Shown one piece after another: positions 47,571 through 58,041 of a stretch of 64,000 bases of DNA (its first letter is position 1; the number at the start of each line of letters is the position of its first letter). Where the stretch lies: the NCBI RefSeq assembly GCF_026210795.1, contig NC_089438.1, positions 1,695,501 to 1,759,500 on the forward strand. Reading direction: 5' to 3'. The translations under genes and the position numbers were made by a program. The notes under the pieces were generated by a model. It was not told the DNA's origin. It was given only the letters and a program-made list of their open reading frames with translations, and ran no database searches. This DNA is from Rhizophagus irregularis (lineage: Eukaryota; Glomeromycota; Glomeromycetes; Glomerales; Glomeraceae).

Positions 47571-50550
47571 CTAAAAAATATATTTATTTACGAAATATTC
47601 ATTTTGTTTATCAAATCGGGGTACTATGTGAACGACACCACGTATAGACTCATAGCTACAAAGTTATATAATTCTATCAATTTTAAGTGGGACATCCATA
47701 TAAATATGGGTTCCTTTTAGATTTAAAATCGTACCATTGAATTAATGCGAGATTTAGCGGTGGGTCTGTTAATACTTCTGCTAACAATAAGGCCTATAAA
47801 TAATAAATATTTATTAATACTTTTATAATAAATTATTACATAAATTGGAAAAATACCTGTCCATAACAAAGTCCTTTGTCCGATATATAATCATTTGATT
47901 CTTCAGAATCCATTGAAATAGCTATGTCGCTAAACCATACTTTATTATGATACCTGTTTGTGGCACGCATTATGGCACCATTTTCCAGCGTTACCGATCC
48001 TTATATGTTTATTCGGGTTTCACCAATAATTGTGAAACCATCAAGTAAATCTAGATACGAATCCAGACAACTTATAAATCTAGCAAAACCAGTCTGCATT
48101 TTATTGTCTACGGAATCTTTTTTTTCATTAAAAAATGTATTTGCATCTTGTAAAGAGAATTCAAAGAGTCTTGCAGAAAATTTACAAGTGCGAGGTGTTT
48201 TTGCCGGATTCACTGAATGTTGAGACATTCTAATAGATATTGCTTGACGTTTTATCTATTAATTTAATTTCCATCTTAAGTTATATAATAAATATATACA
48301 ATAAATAAAATTTTCAAATACTTACAGTTCGTAAAATCTGAGGTTTGACATCTTTTTTATTGCTAATTCGGTAGGGTATTTTAACGAAATATTTGTGAAG
48401 ACTTTCGTAAGTTTCTGTAGTATAGCCATTTATTGCGCCATAAGATCGTATTGAGTCAATAATATGATAAACCCATGAATGCAATTTAGGTAACTTCAAA
48501 TTGGAAGGAGAAACAAATTTAAAAGCCTTGACAAACATCCGGGCCCATCTATGTATTGCATTCTAAAACTTAAATGTTAATTTAATTTATTTAATTTAAA
48601 TTTTCAATTTTACTAAAATTTTAATACATACATTAAATTTCTCCAAGTCACTTTCACTAAATTCTTCATATCTACTTAAAATATACATTTCATTCCAATA
48701 TTCGTACAATTTCGTAAGATCATCATTATTTACAAAATTATCTACTTCATTGTTATTTTCATCATATAAATTATCAATAACAAATATCATGACTTTCATC
48801 AAACTTCGATATTCATTAGCAGTTAATCTTGCAATTGACTGCAGTCCATTGGAAAAAATTTTAATGGCGGAAAAACGTGGGATTGCTGCTAGACGGCGAT
48901 CTACTTCTTCAACTAATTTATTACCATTAACATGTTGCAATTTTAAGATATCGCACGTGAAGATAATTTGATAACGAAATAAACCTAAATCTAAATGATG
49001 CATTCTGTCGGGAACAGTAGCCAAGTAGATATTTATATTCCTTGATAATATAAATATTTATAATTAATAGATATATATGTTATTATAATTATTTCTACTT
49101 TTGCATACTTACGGTAAATCCCAAAAAAAATTATGTACAGATTCTATGCAAACAGATCTTTGTGTATCATTTTCAAAATGTTTACGCATTTCATCATGAG
49201 TTCTTAGTATTACATCGTTAACCGATAAGTCTATATTTGCAAGATTTTCCCTTTTAACTAAACAGGAGTGACATGGAAGGTTTGAATTGGAGGATTTATA
49301 AACTAAACAAAAACTTGCGGCCTCCGGCCAATCTGCAATAATAGTTGAAACTCTAGGATAAAACCAGGTATTTTCATTATTTATAAAAAGGTCTATACCA
49401 TCTTTTAATAAAATAATAGGTTCTAGTAAATGACGTAAAGATTTATGAAAGGTATCACGAACCAGATCTTTATTTGCAGCTTCTAAAATTGGTAAATATC
49501 CCAAAAGTTGCTTTGCATCCTGTTTATTACGACGCCATATTGGGATATTACCTAATGTAATATATATTGGATGCAATTGACTTTTTCCTAATGTATCTGT
49601 AGTTGTTGCATCTGAATATAAAATAATTGATAATAATTTGGAACCAGTAGGTAAGGATTCTTGCGTAGTTTTCCACCATTTTCCAGTGTTTTGTTCACTG
49701 TAAATACTTTCTCTATTATACTATAAAATAATATAAATAAATTAAAATAAATATTATTTAAATTATTGAATTAACTAATATTTACTATTTACCTCATAGT
49801 TTTCGTAAGATAGCGCAAAATTTTGTGTTATGTCAGGAACAGTTAAGATATTTTTGATGCACTGTATTAAGTTTTGATAATAAAGAAAATAATCTTTATC
49901 TTTATGTTTTGTTATAAGAACTTTACTAAATTCTAAATTAGAAAACTTCATATTATTCATAAATGCTCGTCCTGTTCGATATTTTTTGGTAATGGTGATT
50001 CTGTAAGATTTGAATGTTTATTAAAAAAACGTATTATTTCATTACCACCTTTATTGTTTATTTTATATTTCGTTACTAATAACATTAGATCTTTATAAGC
50101 ATCATTAGGAAATTCTGTGCAAGTTTTGGTATTGAGATTTTTGGGTTCTTCAAAAATTTCAGGCTCTTCAGATGAATCTAATATATTTTCAAAGTTACTA
50201 TCTTCAAGGCTCATCTCTGATATTGCACTTCCAATACTGTCAAATGACATATTTTGTACATTATTATCATCATTCACCTAAAATTATAAACCAAAATGAG
50301 TTAGTATAATTTGAGCTTTTTCTTTAAAAAGAATAATTTGGAATAACATAATTACCTCAACTTTATCATTTTCATATTCACTACTTAGATTACTTCTTGT
50401 ATCCATTTCACTGCTATATTTTTCACTATCATTATTATCATCATCATCTTCTACTTCTACTTCTACATTTTTTAAGCATTTTTGGGCGTGTTGAGTATAT
50501 GCAAAGCGTTAACTGAATATTCGCATACAAAGGGGGCATTTGAAACTCAT
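47571..50550 (-). pseudogene. Plavaka-type (CACTA/CMC) transposase, multi-exon, disrupted
   Basis: Starting at the ATG at 50550, exon 1 has half a zinc finger (MSFKCPLCMRIFS), then an in-frame TAA at 50511-50509, then the rest (FAYTQHAQKC). It is spliced at 50356/50277. A one-base deletion near 49963 breaks the frame at NIEQ. Later exons show Plavaka landmarks: HPIYITLGNIPIWRRN, FYPRVSTIIADWPEAA, LPCHSCLV, ATVPDRMHHLDLGLFRYQ, KLPKLHSWVYHIID and GYTTETYESLHKYFVK. Another TAA follows GETRINI near 48000, and the last stretch ends VVHIVPRFDKQNEYFVNKYIF before TAG at 47571. These transposases move DNA by cut and paste. At least two stops and one frameshift make this copy inactive, yet the intron pattern is well preserved, so decay is recent. 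Confidence 0.82.
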
Positions 50551-51059
50551 GTTACTAAATTAACGCGTCAAATTTGATGAGTCGTCGGTCTGGATGGTGT
50601 CTCGCTAGCTCCGTACACGGCCTCCACGGCCTCGCAGTACCTATATCACCCCTACGGCACAGGAATCCCCATATATACTACTACCATACGGCCATAGTGG
50701 CCATGGCTGGTCACACTACTTTCCAACTCTTTTTTTTTATCCATTTTTTCTTATATATAAAACTACGACCACTATGACCACTATGACCAGACTACTAAAA
50801 AGTGGATAAAAACACGAATAAAGCCAAAATCGGACAGAATATCCGGTCATAGTACTGGCGGATTTACAAAAAAACTTATGATAATACTATGCCACCTTAG
50901 TTAGCTCCTGGACTCCAAAACCGAAAACCCGATTTAAGCTATAACCCTTTATCTACTTACCTGAGACACCGAACTATGCCACCGAACTATGACCGCCGAA
51001 GTAGACCGCGACCGAACATGACCGCCGAACTATGACCACCGAACTACGGCACGTTACCC
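50551..51059. repeat. Subterminal repeats upstream of the Plavaka transposase
   Basis: The motif CCGAACTATGACC and close variants occur about six times between 50969 and 51049, and ACTATGACC or its complement GGTCATAGT occurs several more times between 50680 and 50850 (for example CCACTATGACCACTATGACC). Short repeats in both orientations next to the transposase are typical of CACTA-type element ends, where transposase binds. The terminal CACTA itself was not located. No matching set is evident at the 3' side near 47.0-47.5 kb. Confidence 0.55.
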
Positions 51060-51281
51060 CGTCAGAAAAAATAAGTAATTGAACAATGGGTATTGAGAAT
51101 AGAAGCATATCCAGATAAGTTTAGAAGCAGTACTAATCCGTCTTCTTTTTCTTTTTCTCCTAGGCATTTATCAATACACTGTTTACACGCGTCATCAGAA
51201 TCTAAGATTTTCTGTCCAAGTTTTTTGCACTGCCGATTGTAAGCCGTCTGCTGTCTCTTAGCAGCGGTTTCTTTTCTTTTC

Positions 51282-51448
51282 CTACATCTCTTCGATCACC
51301 CAGTCTATTCCAGTAAAAGTATTCTTATGCATACCACAAATTGTGCAGTCACCACGCAGCCGGTAACGCCCATTTGTAAAGTCATATCTTGTATTTCACT
51401 AGCCGTCTCAGTTTCCTTCTTGCACTTTAGGCAGTAAAAACGTGTCAT
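51282..51448 (-). pseudogene. DUF5679-like viral zinc-ribbon protein, frameshifted
   Basis: It starts MTRFYCLKCKKETETASEIQ. After a one-base frame change near codon 23 it continues NGRYRLRGDCTICGMHKNTF and stops at 51282-51284. The pattern YCxxCK..TET ... NGRxRxxGxCxxCGxxK matches the short zinc ribbons (DUF5679-like) common in large DNA viruses and virus-like elements. A further open segment downstream on the same strand (RCRKRKETAAKRQQTAY ... DACKQCIDKCLGEKE) may be the continuation of the original protein. Role unknown. It is divergent from the integrase, with 44 bases between starts. Confidence 0.5.
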
Positions 51449-51492
51449 TTTAAGATTTGAAGTCTAAAACCATTCCTTTAATTTGTTGTAAT

Positions 51493-52578
51493 ATGTCACA
51501 CTTAGAGAATTACTATAAGTACTACAATCTCCTGGAGTACCAGCATGAATTCTAAAAGGTGAAGAGCACTACAACCTATACAAAAAGCCCCTAAAGGAAA
51601 AGTCAACAGAACGCCCAAAGGTAATTGTATGGAAACCAAATGCAACACATCAGGCAGATCTTGCAGAGATGCCAGTTGACCCCAAAGGATTCCACTATTT
51701 CCTCGTAGTGGTGGAAGTTGCAGGAAAGAGAGTTGATGCAGAACCCTAAAGGATAAGACTGCAAATAGAGTTCTAAACGGGTTTGTCAAAATCTACAGAA
51801 GAAATCGTATTAAGCCACCAACACACAGACTGGAGACAGGACTCCGGATCAGAATTCGCTAACGACCAGATACGTGATTTTTTCCTGAACAGCCTAGGGG
51901 TAATGATGAGGTTCGGCGAACCAGGAAGGCATAAACAGCAATCTTATGCTGAAAGAGCCTATCCAAGCCATCCAAGAACCCCTTCTTAAACGAATGGTAG
52001 CACAGGAGTTGAAAACTGGGGTGACATCCGTGGAATGGTCAGAAGATTTCCATAATATAGTGAGTAAAGTAAATGAACTCTGGCAGAGAAATCCCCCAGA
52101 CATTCCGACAGGGTGGCCACCTAAAGCTGTCAAAAAAGACGGATCTCCTCTCGAAGGAACACGTGTCGAGTCGAAGTTAGATGAACCTATTTCTGTACTT
52201 GGTAACAAACTTCATGGAAAATTCCGTACAGGAGACATAAGATGGAACCCAAACATTCGTGTAATCAAAAAAATGATACTCTCACCCGAACAACCTCCTA
52301 CATATCTTCTTAACGGACCACACGTCGATTAGTGTATCCAGATGCGCATATACCCGAAAGGAATTGCAAGTAGTTCCTATTAATGAAAAGCCTCCACCTG
52401 ACTCGTGATAAGAGGACAACCCAAAAGATTTGTACCTGAGCAGATACTTCGGCATCGCATTAGAAAGGTCAAGACCAGTATTTGGTTAAGTGGGAGAGAT
52501 TCCCAGATACGACTTAGGAAGCCTGCTGACCAGTTGAAGGAAGATGTCCCTGACTTAATTCGCAAATTTTGGGAATAA
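51493..52578 (+). pseudogene. Maverick-type integrase (rve/DDE), multiply frameshifted
   Basis: It begins MSHLENYYKYYNLLEYQHEF and then a stop. The catalytic core is split between frames: QADLAEMPVDPKGFHYFLVV carries the first Asp, TDSGSEFANDQIRDFF the second Asp, and PGRHKQQSYAER the Glu. This gives the D,D-35-E triad of retroviral-type integrases, and the GRHKQQS stretch before the Glu is the form seen in Mavericks and virophages rather than in LTR elements. A C-terminal region (RFRTGDIRWN-like, then SGRDSQIRLRKPADQLKED) ends at TAA 52576-52578. At least four frame changes or stops are present. In a live element it would insert the DNA copy into the host chromosome. Confidence 0.75.
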
Positions 52579-52603
52579 AAAAAAATAGAAGAATTAAAGG
52601 GTC

Positions 52604-54772
52604 TTATTTTTTGTCTCCTCGATTAACATCAGGAACTATTGGGATAAAAACATTCTTCCCATCACAGGTAAGGGCGACATGTTCACGTGATTCATGGACA
52701 TCATAATTGTAACGTTTCAGACACGTCCGGCTCAATCCAATTTCCCTATGCTTGTATCCATCTAAAACTGCAAGATCCTCAGTGATAGCATAATCAGGGG
52801 TAAGTTTGATTAACACTCCCTTTACCATGCCAAATGTCCTACCTGTTCCTGGAGCACCAGATATGTTGTATGTAATACTCTTGTCAATATCCAACCCTAA
52901 TTCCTCAGCAGCTTCTCTGAATAAAAGACGCATTAGCACAAGTGTCTGCTAAACACTGAATTGCTATCCCATTAACCTCCCCATCCAGTGCTAAAAGATC
53001 TTTAGTATTCTCCAAACGAGCTATATCAATATCCATAGGATCGTATTCCCCTGATATCCTCTTCTTGTTCCTCCTCAGCTAAGTCATCTGAAATCTCTAT
53101 GACTTTTCTAGCAGACATCATCTCCTCCTGAAGAATCTCACGGAGTAATTTCCTAAAGTCTGCAGACCTTAACAGGCTTAATAAGTCATTCTTAAGTAAC
53201 AGCTTTTGCAGGTGTAGACTTACTACCAGTAACTTTTACAGGAATCTTAACAGGGGGTTGCTTTACTTTTCAAGGGTACACTAGAAGAGCTAACTGCTGT
53301 CTTATTTGGGGACGACTTAAGAAGTTTTGAGATACTCGAACCTACTTTTTTTTTGACCCAACACGAACCATATAGACATCACCATCTTTTTCTCTCAATT
53401 CTACCTTTTCACCAAAACTCACAGTATCAATGTCCATAGCATCATCGTTAAGATCAAGATTTCTCATTGCTCGGGCTAAATCCAGATCATCACGTCTATC
53501 TTTAGCCTTCTGAAGTTGATTTGTAAGTATTTTAGACGTCCCACGTTTATATCCCATAATAAGATCAATAGCATTTTGATGATCATCCAAAGTCCACTCA
53601 GGAGCATCAGGGTCATCACCAACATCACGATCTACATAACCATCATCCCAATCAGGATCCCTGAGGATCCCGAACAACACGTCTCCGTGGTTTTCTTTGC
53701 GAACAGGTTTAATCTGCTGTCTATAGACTGGTGGATTACGAACTGGCCGAGCCTGTAATTGTTTAAATTGCACCTGAAAATTCTTGGTAAGTTCGTCAGC
53801 TTGAGCCTTAAGCAACTCTTGTAATTGTTCTTGAGTAACCCCAGTTGACTTTGATGTCAGTACGACAGGTTCCTGTTTTCCTAACGGAGGTTGAGTTACA
53901 TCACTGTAATCTGCTTGAAGTCGTCGATTTCTATCTTGTAACCCCAAGCGCATTTCAGCCCTTCTCCGTTCTAAATTTCTCAGATGTTTAACAGTCATCA
54001 TGGATTAAGATTACTAAACCTTTCTGCTTCAAAAATATTATCAGCCGAAAGACCTCTAAAGAACTGGTCGATAATAAGATCATCAGTTAGTTTTAGTAAT
54101 TTACCAGCTCTCTTTACAGTTCTATAAAATGCATCAACTGGCTCATTTTCCTGATAAAGACTGTTAAAACGGATACGTTTCTTTTCATCTAAAATAGTTG
54201 GGAATTGTGTTCTAAGCCAATAAAGCGCCTGGTTAGGTTTAATACCTGGAAAAACTATAGAACGATTATTATTAGCAGCAACACCAGCATCTGCAGTAGC
54301 TGGAGCAGCTCTATCCTGTCGGACGAAAGACCAGCTCTTCCCCAAGCTTTATCTCCACCTATTAAATCATGGGTAGGAATAAATGCTGCTCTAATAGTTA
54401 CTAATGTATTAGCTGCATCTGTAGCATAAACATGTGCTTCAGACCCATTTACATAGGTACCTGCATTTGGTCCTCCTGCACCTTCTGGTATTACTAATGC
54501 TACAAAAGCAGCTAAATTATCCACCTCAAGTCGATACCAGAAAGTTCCCAATTTTTTCCTGTAATTTCTCGATCAAACCATTCAGCCGCTTCACCAGCCA
54601 TGCAGCTTCTAAGTATACCCATAGCTCTTTTCCAAGACTCTGGTGGCCCTCCAGCAGCATATGGGTTAAGATTAATAGTATCAAGATAACCCATATAAAG
54701 CCTAACAAATGTATCAATATCATCAGTAGCTTTACCCTCAAAAATCGGCAATCCTATCGCAGTGGTAGCCAT
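52604..54772 (-). pseudogene. Gag-like plus retropepsin-like polyprotein, multiply frameshifted
   Basis: The N-terminal part (from 54772) reads MATTAIGLPIFEGKATDDID, SWKRAMGILRSCMAGEAAEW and FDREITGKNW. After frame changes near 54540 and 54345 it continues ALYWLRTQFPT, RIRFNSLYQENEPVDAFYRT and LIIDQFFRGLSADNIFEAER. This order (W...F, RF..L.Q....V..Y....) is the capsid-domain pattern of Ty3-type Gag. A coiled-coil and P/Q-rich linker (53342-54001) follows. Then comes a retropepsin-like segment, VNGIAIQCLADTCANASF, then EELGLDIDKSITYNISGAPG, where the active-site motif is D-T-C-A in place of D-T/S-G-A. It ends at 52604, 25 bases from the convergent integrase stop. No reverse transcriptase is present. 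It could be a captured Gag-protease gene of the element or the remnant of a nested LTR element. Confidence 0.6.
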
Positions 54773-55551
54773 ATCGTCTCTAGTGGATTGTTTAATATAG
54801 GTGGAGGAGGGTTCAATTGTCTAATTCGAAACCATTGTACCTGAATTCTAAGAGCAGCTATCTGTTGGAAAAGTCTATTCCTAAGTCTCCCTAATGTCTG
54901 AATCCCAAAACGCACCCTATTATTAGCATGTGCTAGCTGTACATTAACCTGTCCAAGTTGCGCATTAGCCAATACAAGTTGTCCTCCAGTCCGAGTAGCC
55001 CTCAGCCGCCAATGATTTAAAAGGATATTACCACGATTCACAGCATTTTGAGCCTCATTACGATCCCTTACTGCTTGAGTATAATCTGCTTGTAATACAT
55101 TACGTTCATGTCGTGCCTGATTACGTTCACCTATAGCCCGTCGACGAAGCTCTACCATAGTATCATAATCTCTTTGCAGGTTATGGTTTTCTTCTATGAA
55201 ATTATCATTGGCAGCACGTATAATAACTAATTGACGTTCTAAATTAGTAAACGTTTCATCAAATGCATTTATCTTACCTTGTGCAAAAACTAACAAATCT
55301 TTTGTAATACCAAGTTCTTCATGTTTTGCTTTACAGCGATACATTAATATATTAATAATATGTTTGATTTGATTATTTGCCTCCTGTATCTCTGAATCAA
55401 CAGTTAAACGACCCCTGGTAGTCAATAAATTTGCATGAGCCTTAAGTATTCTAACTAATTCATCATCGTCTTTTTCATTGACCAAGTGTGCAGGAGGCGG
55501 TCCAGTAGGTTCTGAAGGAGTATAAACTGGAATTGGTGTTGATGTCGACAT
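54754..55551 (-). CDS. Coiled-coil protein, 265 aa, overlapping the Gag-like frame
   Basis: An intact frame of 265 residues. The N-terminus is S/T/P-rich (MSTSTPIPVYTPSEPTGPPP). Residues ~30-250 are mostly charged helices with heptad-like spacing (LTTRGRLTVDSEIQEANNQI, ERQLVIIRAANDNFIEENHN, VELRRRAIGERNQARHERN, QAVRDRNEAQNAVNRGNIL). It ends PPPPILNNPLETIWLPLR. The last 19 bases overlap the start of the Gag-like frame, and a one-base change would fuse the two, so this may be the N-terminal domain of the same polyprotein. The start codon lies only 31 bases from the divergent ATPase start. A structural or scaffold role is inferred from composition only. Confidence 0.6.
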   Translation of the reverse strand: MSTSTPIPVYTPSEPTGPPPAHLVNEKDDDELVRILKAHANLLTTRGRLTVDSEIQEANNQIKHIINILMYRCKAKHEELGITKDLLVFAQGKINAFDETFTNLERQLVIIRAANDNFIEENHNLQRDYDTMVELRRRAIGERNQARHERNVLQADYTQAVRDRNEAQNAVNRGNILLNHWRLRATRTGGQLVLANAQLGQVNVQLAHANNRVRFGIQTLGRLRNRLFQQIAALRIQVQWFRIRQLNPPPPILNNPLETIWLPLR

Positions 55552-55582
55552 AGTATTTAAACTAAGTTAGAATAAAATTCAA
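55552..55582. promoter_or_regulatory. 31-bp gap between divergent start codons
   Basis: Only 31 bases separate the ATG of the minus coiled-coil gene (55551) and the ATG of the plus ATPase gene (55583). The sequence is AT-rich with TATTTAAACTAAGTTAG. If both were expressed they would have to share a very compact bidirectional promoter, or start transcription inside each other's coding region. Confidence 0.35.
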
Positions 55583-56599
55583 ATGGATCTTTATGTATAC
55601 AATTTGGACGAGTACACGACCGACTCAAGACAAGGCAATGAGTTTGCTCCATCATGGCCCTTTCGATTAGCCGTAGCAGGTAGCTCAGACTCAGGTAAGA
55701 CAACTATGATCATTAATTTGTTAATGGGTGACAAGAAAGCAAAGGAGGATGGTAATCGGTATGTACTATGTGATGCAGTACTTTTAGTTGGCAGATATCT
55801 TGACGAGCCAAAGTGGGCAGTTGTACATGATTTTTTCGAAGAGGAGAAGATCCCATTCACTGCAGTAACCCATAGTGAGATTCCAGAGATTGATTCCTTC
55901 GACCCTACTCAAGCTACTGTGGTAATCTTCGAGGATCTGATGGATGCACCTAAAAAAATCCAGGATCTCATCACTGGTTACTTTACACATGGACGACACA
56001 AAAATATTTCACGTATTTATGTAGCCCAAAGATTCTTTGCCATTCCTAAGGCTATTCGAGAAAATGTTAACTACATCTCACTGCATGGAGGTCATGGGAG
56101 CCTTACAGATACCAAGAGAATCATCCGCCTATATACAGAAGAATCAGAGTCATTAGCACCAGTAATTGATGATCTTACTCTGCAACGTGAATTTGTAGTG
56201 TTTGATCTTAGACGGTCCAAAAGTGATCCACTGTCCATTCGAGTAAGATGGGATACTAGTCTCAGTTCGATCACAGAGCAATCTCAGTTCAATCCTAGTT
56301 CGATCTCAGTTCAATCTCAGTTTGATCCAAGTTTGAACCCAGTTCGATCTCAGTCTGAACCCAGTTCAATCACAGTTCGATCCAAGTTTAGTCCCTATGG
56401 TCAGAAAGCTGTATTTGAAGCAAAAAAAGGTGGACACTTGATTGAATTTGCTCGGGTATTTCCATCCCCTAAAGAACGTCAACATTTACTTGTACCTGGT
56501 GTCTTAGCCAAGAATGCAGATACCTGGATTAAATATGTCTTTCAAAGGGGGCTTACACTCTGGGTAAGATTCCTAGAGCTGACTTTCAGGATTTCTTAG
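55583..56599 (+). CDS. A32/FtsK-HerA-like DNA packaging ATPase
   Basis: A 338-residue frame. The N-terminal ~220 residues form a P-loop ATPase domain: Walker A AVAGSSDSGKTTMIINLLMG at ~30-49, Walker B TVVIFEDLMDAP at ~113-124, then ITGYFTHGRHKNISRIYVAQ with a sensor-type Gln and NVNYISLHGGHGS. This order matches the A32-like genome-packaging ATPases of Mavericks, virophages and large DNA viruses, which pump DNA into the capsid. Residues ~225-285 are a repeat insert (SQFNPSSI, SQFDPSLN, SQSEPSSI). The frame probably shifts near 56550: the next frame reads RADFQDFLAKVQGKTAK on to about 56665, so the natural C-terminus is lost. The catalytic core itself is unbroken. Confidence 0.82.
   Translation: MDLYVYNLDEYTTDSRQGNEFAPSWPFRLAVAGSSDSGKTTMIINLLMGDKKAKEDGNRYVLCDAVLLVGRYLDEPKWAVVHDFFEEEKIPFTAVTHSEIPEIDSFDPTQATVVIFEDLMDAPKKIQDLITGYFTHGRHKNISRIYVAQRFFAIPKAIRENVNYISLHGGHGSLTDTKRIIRLYTEESESLAPVIDDLTLQREFVVFDLRRSKSDPLSIRVRWDTSLSSITEQSQFNPSSISVQSQFDPSLNPVRSQSEPSSITVRSKFSPYGQKAVFEAKKGGHLIEFARVFPSPKERQHLLVPGVLAKNADTWIKYVFQRGLTLWVRFLELTFRIS
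56262..56400 (+). repeat. Coding minisatellite in the packaging ATPase
   Basis: About eight imperfect copies of an 11-20 base word built on CAGTTCGATC or TCTCAGTTCAATC encode repeated S-Q-F-x-P-S-S/L units. It sits after the ATPase core and would be a flexible linker. Such an insert is not part of the usual A32 fold and looks like a local expansion. Confidence 0.75.
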
Positions 56600-56787
56600 C
56601 AAAAGTACAGGGTAAGACTGCAAAGACTGAAACTCTGAAAACTGAGAATGTGAAGGAGCTTATTCTCCCGATATGAAGCCCTGAAGTCTAGTCGCCCTCT
56701 GGATAATAAACAAATAATAGAAGGTATTGAAGTCCTTATACAGATCTTTCAAGAGCCACATGGACCGTCGAGCATTACAAGTAGGAA

Positions 56788-57349
56788 TTAATAGTATCTT
56801 GTGAGAATATCAAGTAATTCGTACGCAGAAGCTTTAAGAATCATAGCACTTTTTTTACGACCTTCAAAGTCAATCCTTAACATCTTAGCCTTCAACCCTA
56901 TTGCTCCTAAAGCACGAGAAGCAAAGTTCTTAGTCATTGGATTACTTATATGATTTACATAGTTCTCATAGAATGTAGTGAAAGGCTCGTCAATACCATC
57001 TGGATATGTATCCCTTAGAAATTGATATAAAGCAATTTCTCCACTGTCATAATCCCTATGGCTATAAGCTGTTCGGAAGCCACTTCCTAATATCTTCATA
57101 TGGCTCTCCATCCATAATATTCATATCCAGTTTTTGTGTAAACAATTGTGTAAAGTCCACATTACTTCCCCGACGAATGATCTGAACTAACTTATCCCTA
57201 GCAAGTCCCAAGGCTTGTAAAGGTTCACTCTCGTCGCCAATCTTCTTTATAATCTGTCTATACAACACGCTGGATAATCCTCTATATGCTGTTTTTGGAG
57301 TGATTACTCCACAGTTTTGGCATTGGTTTATTACGATTGATGTTGACAT
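56788..57349 (-). pseudogene. Unknown element protein, one frameshift
   Basis: It starts MSTSIVINQCQNCGVITPKT and runs to about 57080, where a frame change is needed (KWLPNSL then stop, versus GSGFRTAYSHRDYDSGE in the next frame). It ends LKASAYELLDILTRYY at 56788. Together it would be about 185 residues. A single CQNCG at the N-terminus is the only motif. The later part is helical with several aromatic residues. I do not recognise the family. Its place between the packaging ATPase and the 2-cysteine-adaptor-like gene suggests an element-specific role. Confidence 0.5.
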
Positions 57350-57394
57350 GGCTATCTTTCTTTATGTAAAAAAGAATTATTCAAAATTAAGTAA

Positions 57395-57976
57395 CTATTC
57401 GGAGCAGTCCTTGCACAACTTGTCCGTTAAGTCACTTGGGCTTACAGGCATGAGACATTCCCTACACAACTCAATATTAAGCTCTGCAAGTCTCGGGGTA
57501 TGGTCTTCCAAAGTTCGTGGACGACCGGAAGGACCGGAGGAAAGTGTTCCGTTAGTCGTATCTTGCTGTAAGATAAAATCATCATATTCATCTTGGTCAG
57601 CCTGAATAGCAGTCCTGATTTGTTGTATATCATTGAAAGTTAACCGCTGCCCATCAAGATTTTCCTCATTATAGCGTGTTTCATTGATGATTTCCTCTAT
57701 AAGCGCCTCTTCTTCATAATGGACAAGGTAGTAATCCTCAACTACATCATAGTCACTCTCAATCAGTCTATAATATGTTCTAGTACCACGTCGAACATAA
57801 CGTCCTGTATCTGTATTTAAATATACAGGTTGCTCTTCAGGTGGAGGTGCAGTTTGTCTACGGACAAGCCTTCCATCAATATAATCATGGGATTCCATAA
57901 CTATTCGATTAAAGGTATCTCCACCGATAATAATTGGACGTCCAGTTATAGGGTTAGCTATATAAGGGTAAGACAT
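57395..57976 (-). CDS. 2-cysteine-adaptor-like (NPxTGR) protein with C-terminal zinc ribbon
   Basis: An intact frame of 193 residues. The start, YIANPITGRPIIIGGDTFNR, has the NP-x-TGR-x-I-x-x-GG-x-x-F/Y signature of the short 2C-adaptor domain frequent in large DNA viruses, though the flanking cysteines are missing. A second, weaker copy follows (YLNTDTGRYVRRGTRTYYRL). The middle is acidic. The C-terminus has CRECLMPVSPSDLTDKLCKD ending in CSE, a C-x2-C ... C-x2-C zinc ribbon. The function of 2C-adaptor domains is not established; they often decorate other viral proteins. The gene lies within the element and appears unbroken. Confidence 0.6.
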   Translation of the reverse strand: MSYPYIANPITGRPIIIGGDTFNRIVMESHDYIDGRLVRRQTAPPPEEQPVYLNTDTGRYVRRGTRTYYRLIESDYDVVEDYYLVHYEEEALIEEIINETRYNEENLDGQRLTFNDIQQIRTAIQADQDEYDDFILQQDTTNGTLSSGPSGRPRTLEDHTPRLAELNIELCRECLMPVSPSDLTDKLCKDCSE

Positions 57977-58041
57977 GTCCTTTTTCTGTACGCGTCTACA
58001 TACCTAATAGTTTTCTTCAATTTACAATAACCAAGTGACAC
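57977..58041. other. Short gap before the hairpin repeat array
   Basis: Upstream of the 2C-adaptor-like start. No motif is seen beyond an ACGCGT site at about 57991. Confidence 0.25.

Noticed and set aside
51783-52208. Minus-strand open frames opposite the integrase
   Set aside because: Shadows of the integrase, whose catalytic motifs are on the plus strand.
53516-54844. Plus-strand open frames across the Gag-like gene
   Set aside because: Antisense to the Gag-like and linker coding sequence, with no recognisable domain.
52604-55551. Complete LTR retrotransposon inserted in the element
   Set aside because: No reverse transcriptase, RNase H, primer binding site or flanking long direct repeats could be seen, and the integrase is on the opposite strand with a Maverick-type signature. 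A highly decayed nested element is not fully excluded.
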